Assembly (NCBI GenBank): GCA_900552725.1
Contig: USAT01000001.1
Coordinates: 1-61,407 of the forward strand
Source: an uncultured Eubacteriales bacterium
Lineage (GTDB): Bacteria > Bacillota > Clostridia > Oscillospirales > Oscillospiraceae
Direction of reading: 5' to 3'
Length of the DNA stretch: 61,407 bases
Part shown: positions 40,426 through 49,219 of the stretch, piece by piece
Layout: every line of letters begins with the position of its first letter
How positions within the stretch are numbered: the first letter of the stretch is position 1
Translations under genes and position numbers: made by a program
Notes under the pieces: generated by a model
The model's database searches: none
Seen by the model: only the letters and a program-made list of their open reading frames with translations
Told to the model about the DNA's origin: nothing

Positions 40426-41690
40426 GCGCTCTCCTCCTTTCCCTTCAGGAAGAATACGGTGTCAAGCTGGCAGCTCTGGGCTGCCTTTTGGATGCGCTCC
40501 GGCGTCACCTGACGCAGGGCGGCCATCAGATCCTCCGGCGTATCCTCCGCACCGGTGGCCGTCTGGCCCAGATAGTAGTTCTCCAGCGCGCCCTGCGAGT
40601 CGGACAAGGAGGTCAGGGACGAACACATGGTGGCCAGCGCGCCCTGCAGCTCCCAGTCCTCCCACTGGCCCTGCTGCACCAGCTCCAGCTGGTGCAGGAT
40701 CTCGTCGTGGGCCTTCTGGAAGTCCCTGCACTCGATGCCGGAGGACACGGTCATGATGCCCTTGGAGCGGGCATAGCTGGAGGAGGCGTAGTAGCAGAGG
40801 GACAGCTTTTCCCGCACGTTCAGGAAGAGCTTGGCATTGCTGGTGCCGCCGAAGATCAGGTTGGCCATGATCATGGCGGGCACGTCGTCGGTGTCGCAGC
40901 GCCAGCCCATGGACAGCTTGCCCTGGGTCACGTCCATCTCCTCGGTGAGATACCGGGGCTCCTGCGGGGCGGCCACACGGCGGACAGTCTCGCCCTCCGT
41001 CACCACGCCCCGGGGCAGCGCGGCAAAGGCGCGGCACAGCGCACCCTCCACCCGCTCGGGATTGGCGCTGCCGCAGTAGAACAGCTCCATGCGGCTGGTG
41101 GACAGCAGCTCACGGTAGTGGTTGAACAGCTTGTGGTTGTTGATCCTGGCGGCGGTCTCCTCGTCGCCAAGGCGCAGCACGCCGTAGGGCTCTCCGGCGC
41201 ACATCTCCTGCATCAGCCGCACGTCGGCCCAGTCCTGCTTGTCGTTGCGGATGGCCCGGATGGCGTCGATGAGGTTCTGCTTCTCGCTGTCCACATACTC
41301 CGCCAGGAAATGGCCGTTGCGGGTGACGGGATCCAGAAACAGCTCACCCAGCAGGTCGGCCACCGGCTCCAGCAGCTTCTCCCCCGCCGGGGCGAAGGCA
41401 TCGTCAATGACGGAGGCCACGAAGCCCACACACTGGCGCTCGCCCTTCTTGCGGACGGTGTAGTCGATCTGGGCGCCGTACAGGGTGTCCAGCGCGGCAG
41501 ACAGGCGCTCCATATCCGGACAGCGCATGGTGCCCCGCCGCAGCACGGCGGGCAGCAGCGCGTTGGCGGAGGCGTTCTCCCGGCTCAGCGGCGTCACCAG
41601 GTGGGCGCTGAGCACGCTGGTCTTGAATTTACTGGCAGGCAGATACGTCAGAAAGACGTTCTGCATGATCTCTTTTCGATGCTCGTACAC
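40419..41690 (-). CDS. M16-family peptidase homologue (inactive subunit, YmfF-like)
   Basis: A 423-residue M16 protein lacking the HxxEH motif: the equivalent region reads LLPAVLRRGTMRCPDMERLSA. It therefore probably serves as the non-catalytic partner of the downstream M16 gene. The C-terminal half keeps the Arg/Tyr substrate motif region (LCYYASSSYARSKG). The start is a GTG at 41688-41690, placed seven bases after a perfect AGGAGG; the next ATG is eight codons in. Gene pairs of active and inactive M16 subunits are common. Confidence 0.9.
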   Translation of the reverse strand: MYEHRKEIMQNVFLTYLPASKFKTSVLSAHLVTPLSRENASANALLPAVLRRGTMRCPDMERLSAALDTLYGAQIDYTVRKKGERQCVGFVASVIDDAFAPAGEKLLEPVADLLGELFLDPVTRNGHFLAEYVDSEKQNLIDAIRAIRNDKQDWADVRLMQEMCAGEPYGVLRLGDEETAARINNHKLFNHYRELLSTSRMELFYCGSANPERVEGALCRAFAALPRGVVTEGETVRRVAAPQEPRYLTEEMDVTQGKLSMGWRCDTDDVPAMIMANLIFGGTSNAKLFLNVREKLSLCYYASSSYARSKGIMTVSSGIECRDFQKAHDEILHQLELVQQGQWEDWELQGALATMCSSLTSLSDSQGALENYYLGQTATGAEDTPEDLMAALRQVTPERIQKAAQSCQLDTVFFLKGKEESAC

Positions 41691-41781
41691 GGTAAACCTC
41701 CTGAATCAATATAACAATTCATGGTATAGTATACACCAATCCTCCCCGAAAGAAAAGAGGAAAATCCCATATCAACGATAG

Positions 41782-41810
41782 TTGACGGGGCTGGCCATCC
41801 GGTCTATAAT
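41782..41810 (+). promoter_or_regulatory. Promoter of the niaR-like gene
   Basis: TTGACG (41782-41787), a 17-bp spacer and TATAAT (41805-41810). A TCAAC-GATA-GTTGA dyad (41772-41785) overlaps the -35. Confidence 0.75.
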
Positions 41811-41850
41811 GCACAGTAGAGGATCACGCCTTGAGAGGAGATGCGATACC

Positions 41851-42363
41851 ATGACCGCAGTACAGCGCCGCAGCGCCATTTATGAACAGCTGACCCATGC
41901 TGACGCACCAATCAGCGCCACCGCGCTGGCCCAACAGTTTTCCGTCACCCGGCAGGTGGTGGTGGGCGATATCGCCCTGCTGCGGGCCGAGGGTCACAGC
42001 ATCACCGCCACGCCCCGGGGGTATATGATCCCCGCCGAGACGGGCCTGCGCCGCACCATCGCCTGTCACCACAGCGGCGCGGATACCCAGCGGGAGCTGT
42101 TCGCCATGGTGGACTGCGGCTGCACGGTGCTGGACGTGATCGTGGAGCACCCGGTGTACGGGCAGCTGACCGCGCCGCTGGCCCTGTCCAGCCGGTATGA
42201 TGTAGAGCAGTTCATCCGGCGGATGGCGGACTCCCACGCCCAGCCCATCAGCGCCCTGACCGGCGGCGTGCATCTGCACACCCTCTCCTGCCCCAGCGAG
42301 GCGGTGTTCGCCCACCTGAAGGCCACCCTGGCCAACATGGGCATGCTGTACGACGCCGACTGA
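41851..42363 (+). CDS. niaR: NiaR-like transcription repressor (HTH-3H)
   Basis: A 170-residue regulator. An N-terminal HTH_11 winged helix (residues about 5-60: ISATALAQQFSVTRQVVVGDI) is joined to a 3H domain, whose three conserved His blocks are visible as CHHSG, VEHPVYG and GGVHLHTL. This architecture is that of NiaR (YrxA), the nicotinate-responsive repressor of NAD synthesis and niacin uptake genes. The start at 41851 is behind GAGGAG. The next gene, with NiaR-like operator sites, is its likely target. Confidence 0.88.
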   Translation: MTAVQRRSAIYEQLTHADAPISATALAQQFSVTRQVVVGDIALLRAEGHSITATPRGYMIPAETGLRRTIACHHSGADTQRELFAMVDCGCTVLDVIVEHPVYGQLTAPLALSSRYDVEQFIRRMADSHAQPISALTGGVHLHTLSCPSEAVFAHLKATLANMGMLYDAD

Positions 42364-42376
42364 AAAAACGCCGCTA

Positions 42377-42404
42377 TTGACAAATCCCGCAAGTTGTTTA
42401 TAAT
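42377..42404 (+). promoter_or_regulatory. Promoter of the EIIC-like gene
   Basis: TTGACA (42377-42382), a 16-bp spacer and TATAAT (42399-42404), followed within seven bases by the tandem NiaR-like sites. Confidence 0.8.
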
Positions 42405-42410
42405 GGAGTG

Positions 42411-42432
42411 GACACGTGTCTTGACACCTGTC
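42411..42432. promoter_or_regulatory. Tandem NiaR-like operator
   Basis: GACACGTGTC (42411-42420, perfect palindrome) and GACACCTGTC (42423-42432), centres 12 bp apart, just downstream of the -10. This resembles the GACAC/TGTC core of known NiaR sites. Confidence 0.65.
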
Positions 42433-42470
42433 TGCTCCATTTGATTTTTCGGGATTATGAGGTACATACT

Positions 42471-43577
42471 ATGGAAAAAGTCCGGGCATTTCTGGTGCGG
42501 AAGAACATCACCTTCTCCGCCAAGCGCTATTTCATCGACGCCATGTCCGCCATGGCGCAGGGCCTGTTCTGCACGCTGCTGGTGGGCACCATTCTGGACA
42601 CCATCGGCAAGCAGTTCGGCATCGGCTTTCTGACCAACGCGTTTCTGACCATCAAGCAGGGTGACGTGGTGCTCAGCTACACCATCGGCGGGCTGTGCTC
42701 CCTGATGGTAGGCCCCGCCATGGCGGTGGCCATCGGCAACGCCCTGCAGGCACCGCCGCTGGTGCTGTTCTCCCTGATCACCGTGGGCTTTGCCACCAAC
42801 GTGCTGGGCGGTGCGGGCGGCCCGCTGGCCGTGTTCTTCGTGGCCATTCTGGCCGCCGAGGTAGGCAAGGCCGTCAGCAAGGAGACCAAGATCGACATTC
42901 TGGTGACGCCTGTTGTCACCATTCTGGCGGGCATCGGCTTCGCGGCGCTGGTGGCGCGGCCTATCGGCACGGCGGCCACCTCTGTTGGTGACGCCATCAA
43001 GTGGGCCACGGAGCTTCAGCCCTTCTTCATGGGCATCCTGGTGTCCGTCATCATCGGCGTGGCGCTGACGCTGCCCATCTCCTCCGCCGCCATCTGCGCC
43101 AGCCTGAACCTGACGGGTCTTGCGGGCGGCGCCGCCGTGGCAGGCTGCTGCGCTCAGATGGTGGGCTTTGCCGTTATGAGTTTCCGTGAGAACCGCTGGG
43201 GCGGTCTGGTGGCCCAGGGCATCGGCACCAGCATGCTGCAGATGGGCAATATCGTCCGCAATATCCGCATCTGGATCCCGCCCACGCTGGCCTCCGCCGT
43301 CACCGGCCCCATCGCCACCTGCCTTTTCAAGCTGCAGATGAACGGCGCGGCGGTGTCCTCCGGCATGGGCACCTGCGGCTTCGTGGGACAGATCGGCGTA
43401 TACACCGGCTGGCTCAATGACATCGCCAGCGGCGCAAAGGCCGCCATCACCGGCTTTGACTGGCTGGGCCTGATCCTGATCTCCTTCGTGCTGCCCGCCG
43501 TGCTGACGTGGCTGTTCGCCATTCCCCTGCGGAAGTGGGGCTGGATCAAGGACGGCGACCTGAAGCTGGATCTGTAA
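42471..43577 (+). CDS. EIIC-like membrane transporter, candidate niacin transporter
   Basis: A 368-residue integral membrane protein with about ten helices, rich in Gly/Ala. It resembles the PTS_EIIC_2 family (stand-alone IIC-like proteins): FSAKRYFIDAMSAMAQGLF at the start, GGAGGPLAVFFVAILAAE, the repeat LTLPISSAAICASLNLTGLAGG, and GMGTCGFVGQIG. No IIA/IIB domain is present. It directly follows the NiaR-like gene but has its own promoter with paired NiaR-like operators. This suggests control by nicotinate and a role in uptake of niacin or a related NAD precursor (inference). A sugar substrate is the alternative. Confidence 0.75.
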   Translation: MEKVRAFLVRKNITFSAKRYFIDAMSAMAQGLFCTLLVGTILDTIGKQFGIGFLTNAFLTIKQGDVVLSYTIGGLCSLMVGPAMAVAIGNALQAPPLVLFSLITVGFATNVLGGAGGPLAVFFVAILAAEVGKAVSKETKIDILVTPVVTILAGIGFAALVARPIGTAATSVGDAIKWATELQPFFMGILVSVIIGVALTLPISSAAICASLNLTGLAGGAAVAGCCAQMVGFAVMSFRENRWGGLVAQGIGTSMLQMGNIVRNIRIWIPPTLASAVTGPIATCLFKLQMNGAAVSSGMGTCGFVGQIGVYTGWLNDIASGAKAAITGFDWLGLILISFVLPAVLTWLFAIPLRKWGWIKDGDLKLDL

Positions 43578-43636
43578 GGCAGGATAAACCATTTGACAAA
43601 CAGCGGGGGATTGCCTATAATGGCGGTAGAATCAAA

Positions 43637-43816
43637 TCCTGTCGAGTGCCCCGCCCTCCGCAAAGGGCGGCGGGGAGAATAGGAAATCGGGTGCGAATCC
43701 CGAACGGTGCCGCCGCTGTGATCGCGTGGGCATCACACAGGCGAAAGCCGGCCATCGGGTCACCGAGAAGGCGTGTGATGCCGGTGACGCGTAAGTCAGA
43801 AGACCTGCTCAACTTG
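43637..43816 (+). promoter_or_regulatory. Cobalamin riboswitch
   Basis: Elements in order: GAATAGGAAATCGGGTGCGAA (GGGAA/CGGTG-type P3 entry), GCCGCCGCTGTGAT (the core GCxGCCCCGCxACTG region), and the B12 box as GTAAGTCAGAAGACC (43793-43807). It lies 120-300 bp before the ECF transporter operon. Class and gene content agree: repression of a B12 or cobalt transporter when adenosyl- or methylcobalamin is plentiful. Confidence 0.9.
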
Positions 43817-43863
43817 TACGCTGTCCCAGTGCGCCGCATGCTGGGCAGCCAATGACGCGGAAA

Positions 43864-43901
43864 AACGGCCGTGGCAATGAAGCTTCATTGCCACGGCCGT
43901 T
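43864..43901 (+). promoter_or_regulatory. 38-nt perfect hairpin after the riboswitch
   Basis: Arms AACGGCCGTGGCAATGAAG and the exact complement with no loop bases beyond the tip, ending 37 nt before the start codon of the T component. The bases after it (CTCTGTCTATCTC) are not a U-run, so it may be an expression-platform hairpin acting on translation or a weak terminator. Confidence 0.55.
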
Positions 43902-43938
43902 CTCTGTCTATCTCGCCATGAAAGGAGGCCCGGCACCT

Positions 43939-44829
43939 ATGTCCGATCCCTTTTCCCGCTATCATCCGGCGGTGAATTTTCTGTTCTTTGCCCTGGTGCT
44001 GGTGTTCTCCATGGTGCTGATGCACCCGGTGTGCCTGCTGATCTCCCTGCTGGGCGCGGTGCTGTACGTGATCCAGCTCAACGGCCGCAAGGGCCTGCGG
44101 TTCAGCCTGAAGATCGCCCTGCCGGTGATGCTGCTGGCGGCTCTTGTGAACCCCGCCTTCAACCACGCGGGCGTGACGGTGCTGGCCTATCTCCCCGGCG
44201 GCAATCCCCTGACGCTGGAGAGCATCCTGTACGGCCTTGCGGCGGGGTGCATGCTGTGCGCCGTGCTGCTGTGGTTCGTGTGCTATAACCGCGTGCTCAC
44301 CTCCGACAAGTTCGTCTATCTCTTTGGCCGGGTGATCCCCGCCCTGTCGCTGGTGCTCAGCATGACGCTGCGGTTCGTCCCCCGCTTCAAGCAGCAGATG
44401 GACACCGTGCGGCAGGCCCAGTTCTGCATCGGGCGGGATGTGAATACCGGCAGCGTATGGCAGCGGGCGAGGAAGGCCGTCACCATCTTCTCCATCATGG
44501 TGACCTGGGCGCTGGAGAACGCCATCGAGACCGCCGACAGCATGAAAAGCCGGGGCTACGGACTGAAGGGCCGCACCGCCTTCTCCATCTTCCGCATGGA
44601 GGAGCGGGATCGCTATGCCCTGCTGTGGCTGGGCTTCTGCGGCGTGTATCTCACCTGCGGCGCTATCGCCGAAGGATTGAAATGGCGGTACTTCCCCGCG
44701 CTGACGGGCGTGCTGGCCCAGCCCATGACCGTCAGTTTTTATCTGGTGTATCTGGCCCTGTGCCTGACGCCGGTCATTTTGGACAGAAGGGAGGCGCGGG
44801 CATGGCGCTGTTCACCGTCGAAAACCTGA
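43939..44829 (+). CDS. ecfT: ECF transporter T component
   Basis: A 296-residue membrane protein of the EcfT/CbiQ family. Two coupling-helix motifs of the form Ala-Arg-Gly are represented here by FVPRFKQQMDTVRQAQ and AIETADSMKSRGYGLKGRT (SRGY), which dock to the ATPases. About six membrane helices flank them. The start at 43939 follows GGAGG. Its end overlaps the ATPase-S fusion gene by 28 bases. It lies under cobalamin riboswitch control, so cobalamin (or cobalt) is the likely cargo. Confidence 0.92.
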   Translation: MSDPFSRYHPAVNFLFFALVLVFSMVLMHPVCLLISLLGAVLYVIQLNGRKGLRFSLKIALPVMLLAALVNPAFNHAGVTVLAYLPGGNPLTLESILYGLAAGCMLCAVLLWFVCYNRVLTSDKFVYLFGRVIPALSLVLSMTLRFVPRFKQQMDTVRQAQFCIGRDVNTGSVWQRARKAVTIFSIMVTWALENAIETADSMKSRGYGLKGRTAFSIFRMEERDRYALLWLGFCGVYLTCGAIAEGLKWRYFPALTGVLAQPMTVSFYLVYLALCLTPVILDRREARAWRCSPSKT

Positions 44830-47447
44830 CATTTTCCTACCCGGAGCAGACCGTCCGCGCCATCGACGACCTGACGCTGACGGTGCCGGAGGGCGCGTTC
44901 GTGGTGCTGTGCGGCCCCTCCGGCTGCGGAAAGTCCACGCTGCTGCGGCAGTTGAAGCCCGCGCTGGCCCCTCATGGCGTCCGGTCGGGCCGCATCCTGT
45001 TCCGGGATACGCCGCTGGAGGACGTGGATGAGCGCACCCAGGCCGCCCGCATCGGCTTTGTCCAGCAGTCCCCGGAGAACCAGATCGTCACCGACAAGGT
45101 GTGGCACGAGCTGGCCTTCGGGCTGGAGAGCCTGGGGGAGGACACCCCCACCATCCGCCGCCGTGTGGCGGAGATGGCGTCGTTTTTCGGCATCGAGGGG
45201 TGGTTTTATAAGGATGTCACCGAACTGTCCGGCGGCCAGAAGCAGCTTCTGAATCTGGCCTCCGTCATGGCCATGCAGCCGGACGTACTGATCCTGGACG
45301 AGCCTACCAGCCAGCTTGACCCCATCGCTGCGTCGGACTTTCTGGCGGTACTGGGGAAGATCAACCGTGAGCTTGGCACCACCGTTCTGCTGACGGAGCA
45401 CCGCTTAGAAGAAGCCTTCCCTCTGGCCACCGCCGTGGCGGTGATGGACGGCGGGCGGCTGCTGTGTACCGGAACGCCCGCTGAGGTGGGCCAGCGGCTC
45501 AAGGCCATGGGCCACCGGATGTTCCTGGCCATGCCCGCCGCCATGCGTATCTGGGCGGCGGTGGCGTCCGACGCTCCCTGCCCCGTCACCGTGCGGGAGG
45601 GCCGGGATTTCCTGCAGGAATTTGCCGCCCACAAGCCCCTGCTGCCGCTGACCGAGGAGCCAAAGCAGCCCAAGCGTCAGCCGGTGATCACCGTAGAGGG
45701 CGCGTGGTTCCGCTATGAGGAGAACAGTCCCGACGTGGTAAAGGGTCTCGACCTCCAACTGGGCCGGGGCGAGTTTCTGGCGCTGCTGGGCGGCAACGGC
45801 GCAGGCAAGAGCACCACGCTGAAGCTGCTGAGCGGGCTGAAAAAGCCCTATCGGGGCGATATCACCGTGTCCGGTACGCTGGGCATGCTGCCCCAGAATC
45901 CCCAGACCTTATTTGTGAAGAAAACCGTCCGTGAGGACCTGTTTGAGATATTCTCCGGCAGCAAGCTGCCGAAACAGCAGCAGGAGGAGCGGGTGGCCCG
46001 GATGGTACGGCTGTGCCGTCTGGACACGCTGCTGGACCGCCATCCCTACGATCTGTCCGGCGGCGAGCAGCAGCGGGCCGCGCTGGCGAAGGTGCTGCTT
46101 TTGCAGCCGGAAATTCTGCTGCTGGACGAGCCCACCAAGGGCCTTGACGCGGAGTTCAAGCAGCTCTTCGCGGAGATCCTCCGGGCGCTGCTCTCGCAGG
46201 GCGTCTCGCTGCTGATGGTGAGCCATGACGTGGAGTTCTGTGCCCGGTACGCCCACCGCTGCGCCCTGTTCTTTGACGGCGGCATCGTGACCGAGGCGTC
46301 TCCCCGGGCCTTTTTCAGCGGCAACAGCTTCTATACCACCGCCGCCAACCGCATCGCCCGGCCATTGGAGCCCCAGGCGGTGACGGCGGAGGACGTGATG
46401 ACCGTCTGCGGCGGCGATGTGCCGCCCATGCCGGAGCTGCCCCAGGACGCCCCTCCCCTGCCGGAGCCGGCGGAGGAGACGCCGGACTGGAAGCCGAAAA
46501 AGCTGCCCCTGTGGCGCAAGGCACTGGCGGCGGTCAGCGGCGCGGGCGCGCTGGCCATCTTTCTGTACGCCGCCAGCATCACCGAGCTCTCCAGCTCCAT
46601 CACCGCGAACGGCCTGACGACGCTGGGCGAGAAGCAGTTGGGGCTGTACGCCCTGTTCTGCGTCCTGCTGCTGGTGCTGGCGCTGGCCATCGGGCGGCGC
46701 TCCAGGCCGCCGGTGCTGGCCCAGATGCCGGTGGAAAAGCGGAAGCTGCCCCGCCGCACCGTGGCCATGGCGGTGTCCGCCCTGCTGCTGATCCCGGTGA
46801 CGCTGTTCATCGGCGTGTTCTATCTCCAGCGGCAGCAGTACGCCATCGTGTCGGTGCTGGTGCTTTTCGAGTGCATGCTGCCCTTCTTCCTGGTGTTCGA
46901 GGGCCGCAGGCCCCAGGCCCGCGAGCTGGTGATCATCGCCGTACTGTGCGCCATCTCCGTGGCGGGCCGGGCCGCCTTCTTCATGCTGCCCCAGTTCAAG
47001 CCGGTGATGGCCATGACCATCATCGCCGGTGTGGCCCTGGGCGGCGAGAGCGGCTTCTTAGTGGGCGCGCTGGCCATGCTGGTATCCAACATGTTCTTCT
47101 CCCAGGGGCCGTGGACGCCGTGGCAGATGTTCTGCATGGGTATCATCGGCTTCCTGGCGGGGGTGCTGTTCCGCAAGGGATGGCTGCGCCGCACGCGGGG
47201 CAGCCTGTGCGTGTTCGGTGTGTTCAGCGCCATCGTCATCTACGGCGGCATCATGAACCCCGCGTCGGTGCTGATGTGGGCCAATACGGAGACGCTGACG
47301 TGGAAGATGGTGCTGACCTACTATGTCACCGGCTTCCCCCTGGACTGCGTCCACGCCGCCGCCACCGCCTTCTTCCTGTGGATCGCGGCAGAGCCCATGC
47401 TGGAAAAGCTGGACCGCATCAAGCTGAAATACGGACTTATGGAATAA
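44802..47447 (+). CDS. Fused ECF transporter: ATPase-ATPase-S component
   Basis: An 881-residue fusion. ATPase 1 (residues about 1-270) has GPSGCGKST, LSGGQKQLLN and VLILDEPTSQLD. ATPase 2 (about 290-505) has GGNGAGKST, LSGGEQQRAALAK and ILLLDEPTKGLD. A Pro/Glu-rich linker (about 520-565) leads to about eight membrane helices: a two-helix stretch and then a CbrT-like S component (FECMLPFFLVFEGRRPQARE, GRAAFFMLPQFKP, ALGGESGFLVGALAMLVSN). Usually EcfA, EcfA' and S are separate genes. With EcfT upstream and the cobalamin riboswitch, the operon encodes a complete dedicated B12-type importer in two chains. The start at 44802 is behind GGGAGG. Confidence 0.93.
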   Translation: MALFTVENLTFSYPEQTVRAIDDLTLTVPEGAFVVLCGPSGCGKSTLLRQLKPALAPHGVRSGRILFRDTPLEDVDERTQAARIGFVQQSPENQIVTDKVWHELAFGLESLGEDTPTIRRRVAEMASFFGIEGWFYKDVTELSGGQKQLLNLASVMAMQPDVLILDEPTSQLDPIAASDFLAVLGKINRELGTTVLLTEHRLEEAFPLATAVAVMDGGRLLCTGTPAEVGQRLKAMGHRMFLAMPAAMRIWAAVASDAPCPVTVREGRDFLQEFAAHKPLLPLTEEPKQPKRQPVITVEGAWFRYEENSPDVVKGLDLQLGRGEFLALLGGNGAGKSTTLKLLSGLKKPYRGDITVSGTLGMLPQNPQTLFVKKTVREDLFEIFSGSKLPKQQQEERVARMVRLCRLDTLLDRHPYDLSGGEQQRAALAKVLLLQPEILLLDEPTKGLDAEFKQLFAEILRALLSQGVSLLMVSHDVEFCARYAHRCALFFDGGIVTEASPRAFFSGNSFYTTAANRIARPLEPQAVTAEDVMTVCGGDVPPMPELPQDAPPLPEPAEETPDWKPKKLPLWRKALAAVSGAGALAIFLYAASITELSSSITANGLTTLGEKQLGLYALFCVLLLVLALAIGRRSRPPVLAQMPVEKRKLPRRTVAMAVSALLLIPVTLFIGVFYLQRQQYAIVSVLVLFECMLPFFLVFEGRRPQARELVIIAVLCAISVAGRAAFFMLPQFKPVMAMTIIAGVALGGESGFLVGALAMLVSNMFFSQGPWTPWQMFCMGIIGFLAGVLFRKGWLRRTRGSLCVFGVFSAIVIYGGIMNPASVLMWANTETLTWKMVLTYYVTGFPLDCVHAAATAFFLWIAAEPMLEKLDRIKLKYGLME

Positions 47448-47485
47448 AAAAATGCTGTGCCGGGCGGCACAGCATTTTTTATTCC
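47441..47485. terminator. Bidirectional terminator
   Basis: GGAATAAAAAAATGCTGTGCC paired with its exact complement around GGGC; A- and T-runs on both flanks. It separates the ECF operon from the convergent phosphoglucomutase gene. Confidence 0.9.
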
Positions 47486-47488
47486 CTG

Positions 47489-49219
47489 TTACTTGGCCAG
47501 GGCTTCCGCCCACTGGCCGTACTTCTCGATATTGGCGTCACGCTCGATGGCGTCCTTGCCGATGGTCAGGATGTAGACCTTGATCTTCGGCTCGGTGCCG
47601 GAGGGGCGCACCAGAATGGTGGTGCCGTCGGCCAGCTCATAGCGCAGCACGTTGCTGCCCTTCAGCTCCATCTCGGACACCGCGCCGGTGGCGCAGTCCA
47701 CCACGCTGCCGTCGGTATAGTCCTTGCGGCGGACGACGGCCACGCCGGAGATCTCGGTAGGCGGCGTCTGGCGCAGGGCCTTCATCAGGTTGGCCATCTT
47801 CTCCAGGCCGTCCAGACCGGGCATCACCAGATTGTGGGTCTTTTCGCCGTACCAGCCGTACTTCTTGTACAGCACGTCCAGCGCGTCGTACAGGGTCATG
47901 CCCTGGGTGGCGTACCACGCGGCCATCTCCGTCAGCAGCAGCGACGCGGTGACGGCGTCCTTGTCCCGGACATAGTCGCCCAGCATGTAGCCGTAGCTCT
48001 CCTCATAGGAGAACACTACCTTGCCCTCGCCGGCGGATTCCAGTTGGTTCTTCTTCTCGGCCATAAACTTGAAGCCGGTGAAGGTATCGTAGCAGGTGAC
48101 GCCGTGGGCCTCGGCCACCTTGCGGGCCATCTCGGTGGTGACGATGGTTTTCAGCATCACGGGGTTTTCCGGCAGCTTGCCGCTGCGCTTCATGGCGCCG
48201 TACAGGTAATCGCTCAGCAGCACGCCGGTCTGGTTGCCGCTGACAGGCTGGAACTTACCCTCCTTATTGCGGACCATGATGCCCACACGGTCACTGTCCG
48301 GGTCGGTGCCCACAATGAAGTCGGCCTTCACCTTGTCGGCCAGGGCGATGGCCAGATAGAAGCCCTCGGGGTTCTCCGGGTTGGGGGACACCACCGTGGG
48401 GAAGTCGCCGTCGATGACCATCTGCTCCGGCACGCAGTGCAGATGCTTGATGCCCAGACGGGTCAGCGCCTCCGGCACCAGCTTGTGGCCGCAGCCGTGG
48501 AAGGGGGTATACACCACCTGGAAGGTGTCCGCCACCTTGGCGACGGAGTCGTAGTCGTTGACCATATCCATGACGTTGGCCATGAACTTGCGGTCGGTCT
48601 CGTCGCCCATGGTCTCGATCAGCCCGGCCTTGACGGCCTTGTCGAAGTCCATCCGCTTCACGCCGGTGAAGATGTCGATCTTCTCCAGCGCCGCGGCGAT
48701 GGCGGCGGCGTGATGGGGCGGCAGCTGCGCGCCGTCCTCCCAATAGACCTTATAGCCGTTGTACTCCTTGGGGTTGTGGCTGGCGGTGACGTTGATGCCC
48801 GCCTGGCAGCTGTACTCCCGCACGGCGAAGCTCAGCTCCGGCGTGGGGCGCAGGGACTCGAAGATGCGCACATGGATGCCGTTGGCGGCGCATACCTCGG
48901 CGGCGGCCCGGGCAAACTCCATGGAGTGGTGGCGGCAGTCCATGCAGATGGCCACGCCCCGCTTTTTGGCGTCCTCGCCCTCGGCGCAGATCACGTTGGC
49001 AAAGCCCTGGGTGGCCCAGCGGATGACGTACACGTTCATCTGGTGCAGACCCACCTTCATGGTGCCCCGCAGTCCGGCGGTGCCGAACTCCAGCGGGCCA
49101 TAAAACCGGCTCTCGATCTCCTTCTCGTCTCCGGCGATGGACTGCAGCTCCTGCACCTCGTCCGCCGTCAGGGCGCCGCTTTGCAGCCACTTTTCGTACT
49201 CACGCATGTAATCCAGCAT
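47489..49219 (-). CDS. pgcA: Phosphoglucomutase / phosphomannomutase
   Basis: A 576-residue alpha-D-phosphohexomutase. The catalytic loop is TASHNPKEYNGYKVY (phospho-Ser), the Mg loop GTDPDSDRVGI, the sugar-binding loop SYEESYGYMLGDYVRDKD, and the C-terminal phosphate-binding loop RPSGTEPKIKVY. Length matches the long PgcA-type enzymes of Firmicutes, which convert glucose-6-phosphate and glucose-1-phosphate for envelope polysaccharide and lipoteichoic anchor synthesis. Its start overlaps the DUF2007-like gene by 20 bases. Confidence 0.95.
   Translation of the reverse strand: MLDYMREYEKWLQSGALTADEVQELQSIAGDEKEIESRFYGPLEFGTAGLRGTMKVGLHQMNVYVIRWATQGFANVICAEGEDAKKRGVAICMDCRHHSMEFARAAAEVCAANGIHVRIFESLRPTPELSFAVREYSCQAGINVTASHNPKEYNGYKVYWEDGAQLPPHHAAAIAAALEKIDIFTGVKRMDFDKAVKAGLIETMGDETDRKFMANVMDMVNDYDSVAKVADTFQVVYTPFHGCGHKLVPEALTRLGIKHLHCVPEQMVIDGDFPTVVSPNPENPEGFYLAIALADKVKADFIVGTDPDSDRVGIMVRNKEGKFQPVSGNQTGVLLSDYLYGAMKRSGKLPENPVMLKTIVTTEMARKVAEAHGVTCYDTFTGFKFMAEKKNQLESAGEGKVVFSYEESYGYMLGDYVRDKDAVTASLLLTEMAAWYATQGMTLYDALDVLYKKYGWYGEKTHNLVMPGLDGLEKMANLMKALRQTPPTEISGVAVVRRKDYTDGSVVDCATGAVSEMELKGSNVLRYELADGTTILVRPSGTEPKIKVYILTIGKDAIERDANIEKYGQWAEALAK

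Noticed and set aside
43637..43816. Small ORF (43508-43855) overlapping the riboswitch
   Set aside because: The conserved cobalamin aptamer elements explain this sequence; the translation is Arg/Pro-rich without any signal.
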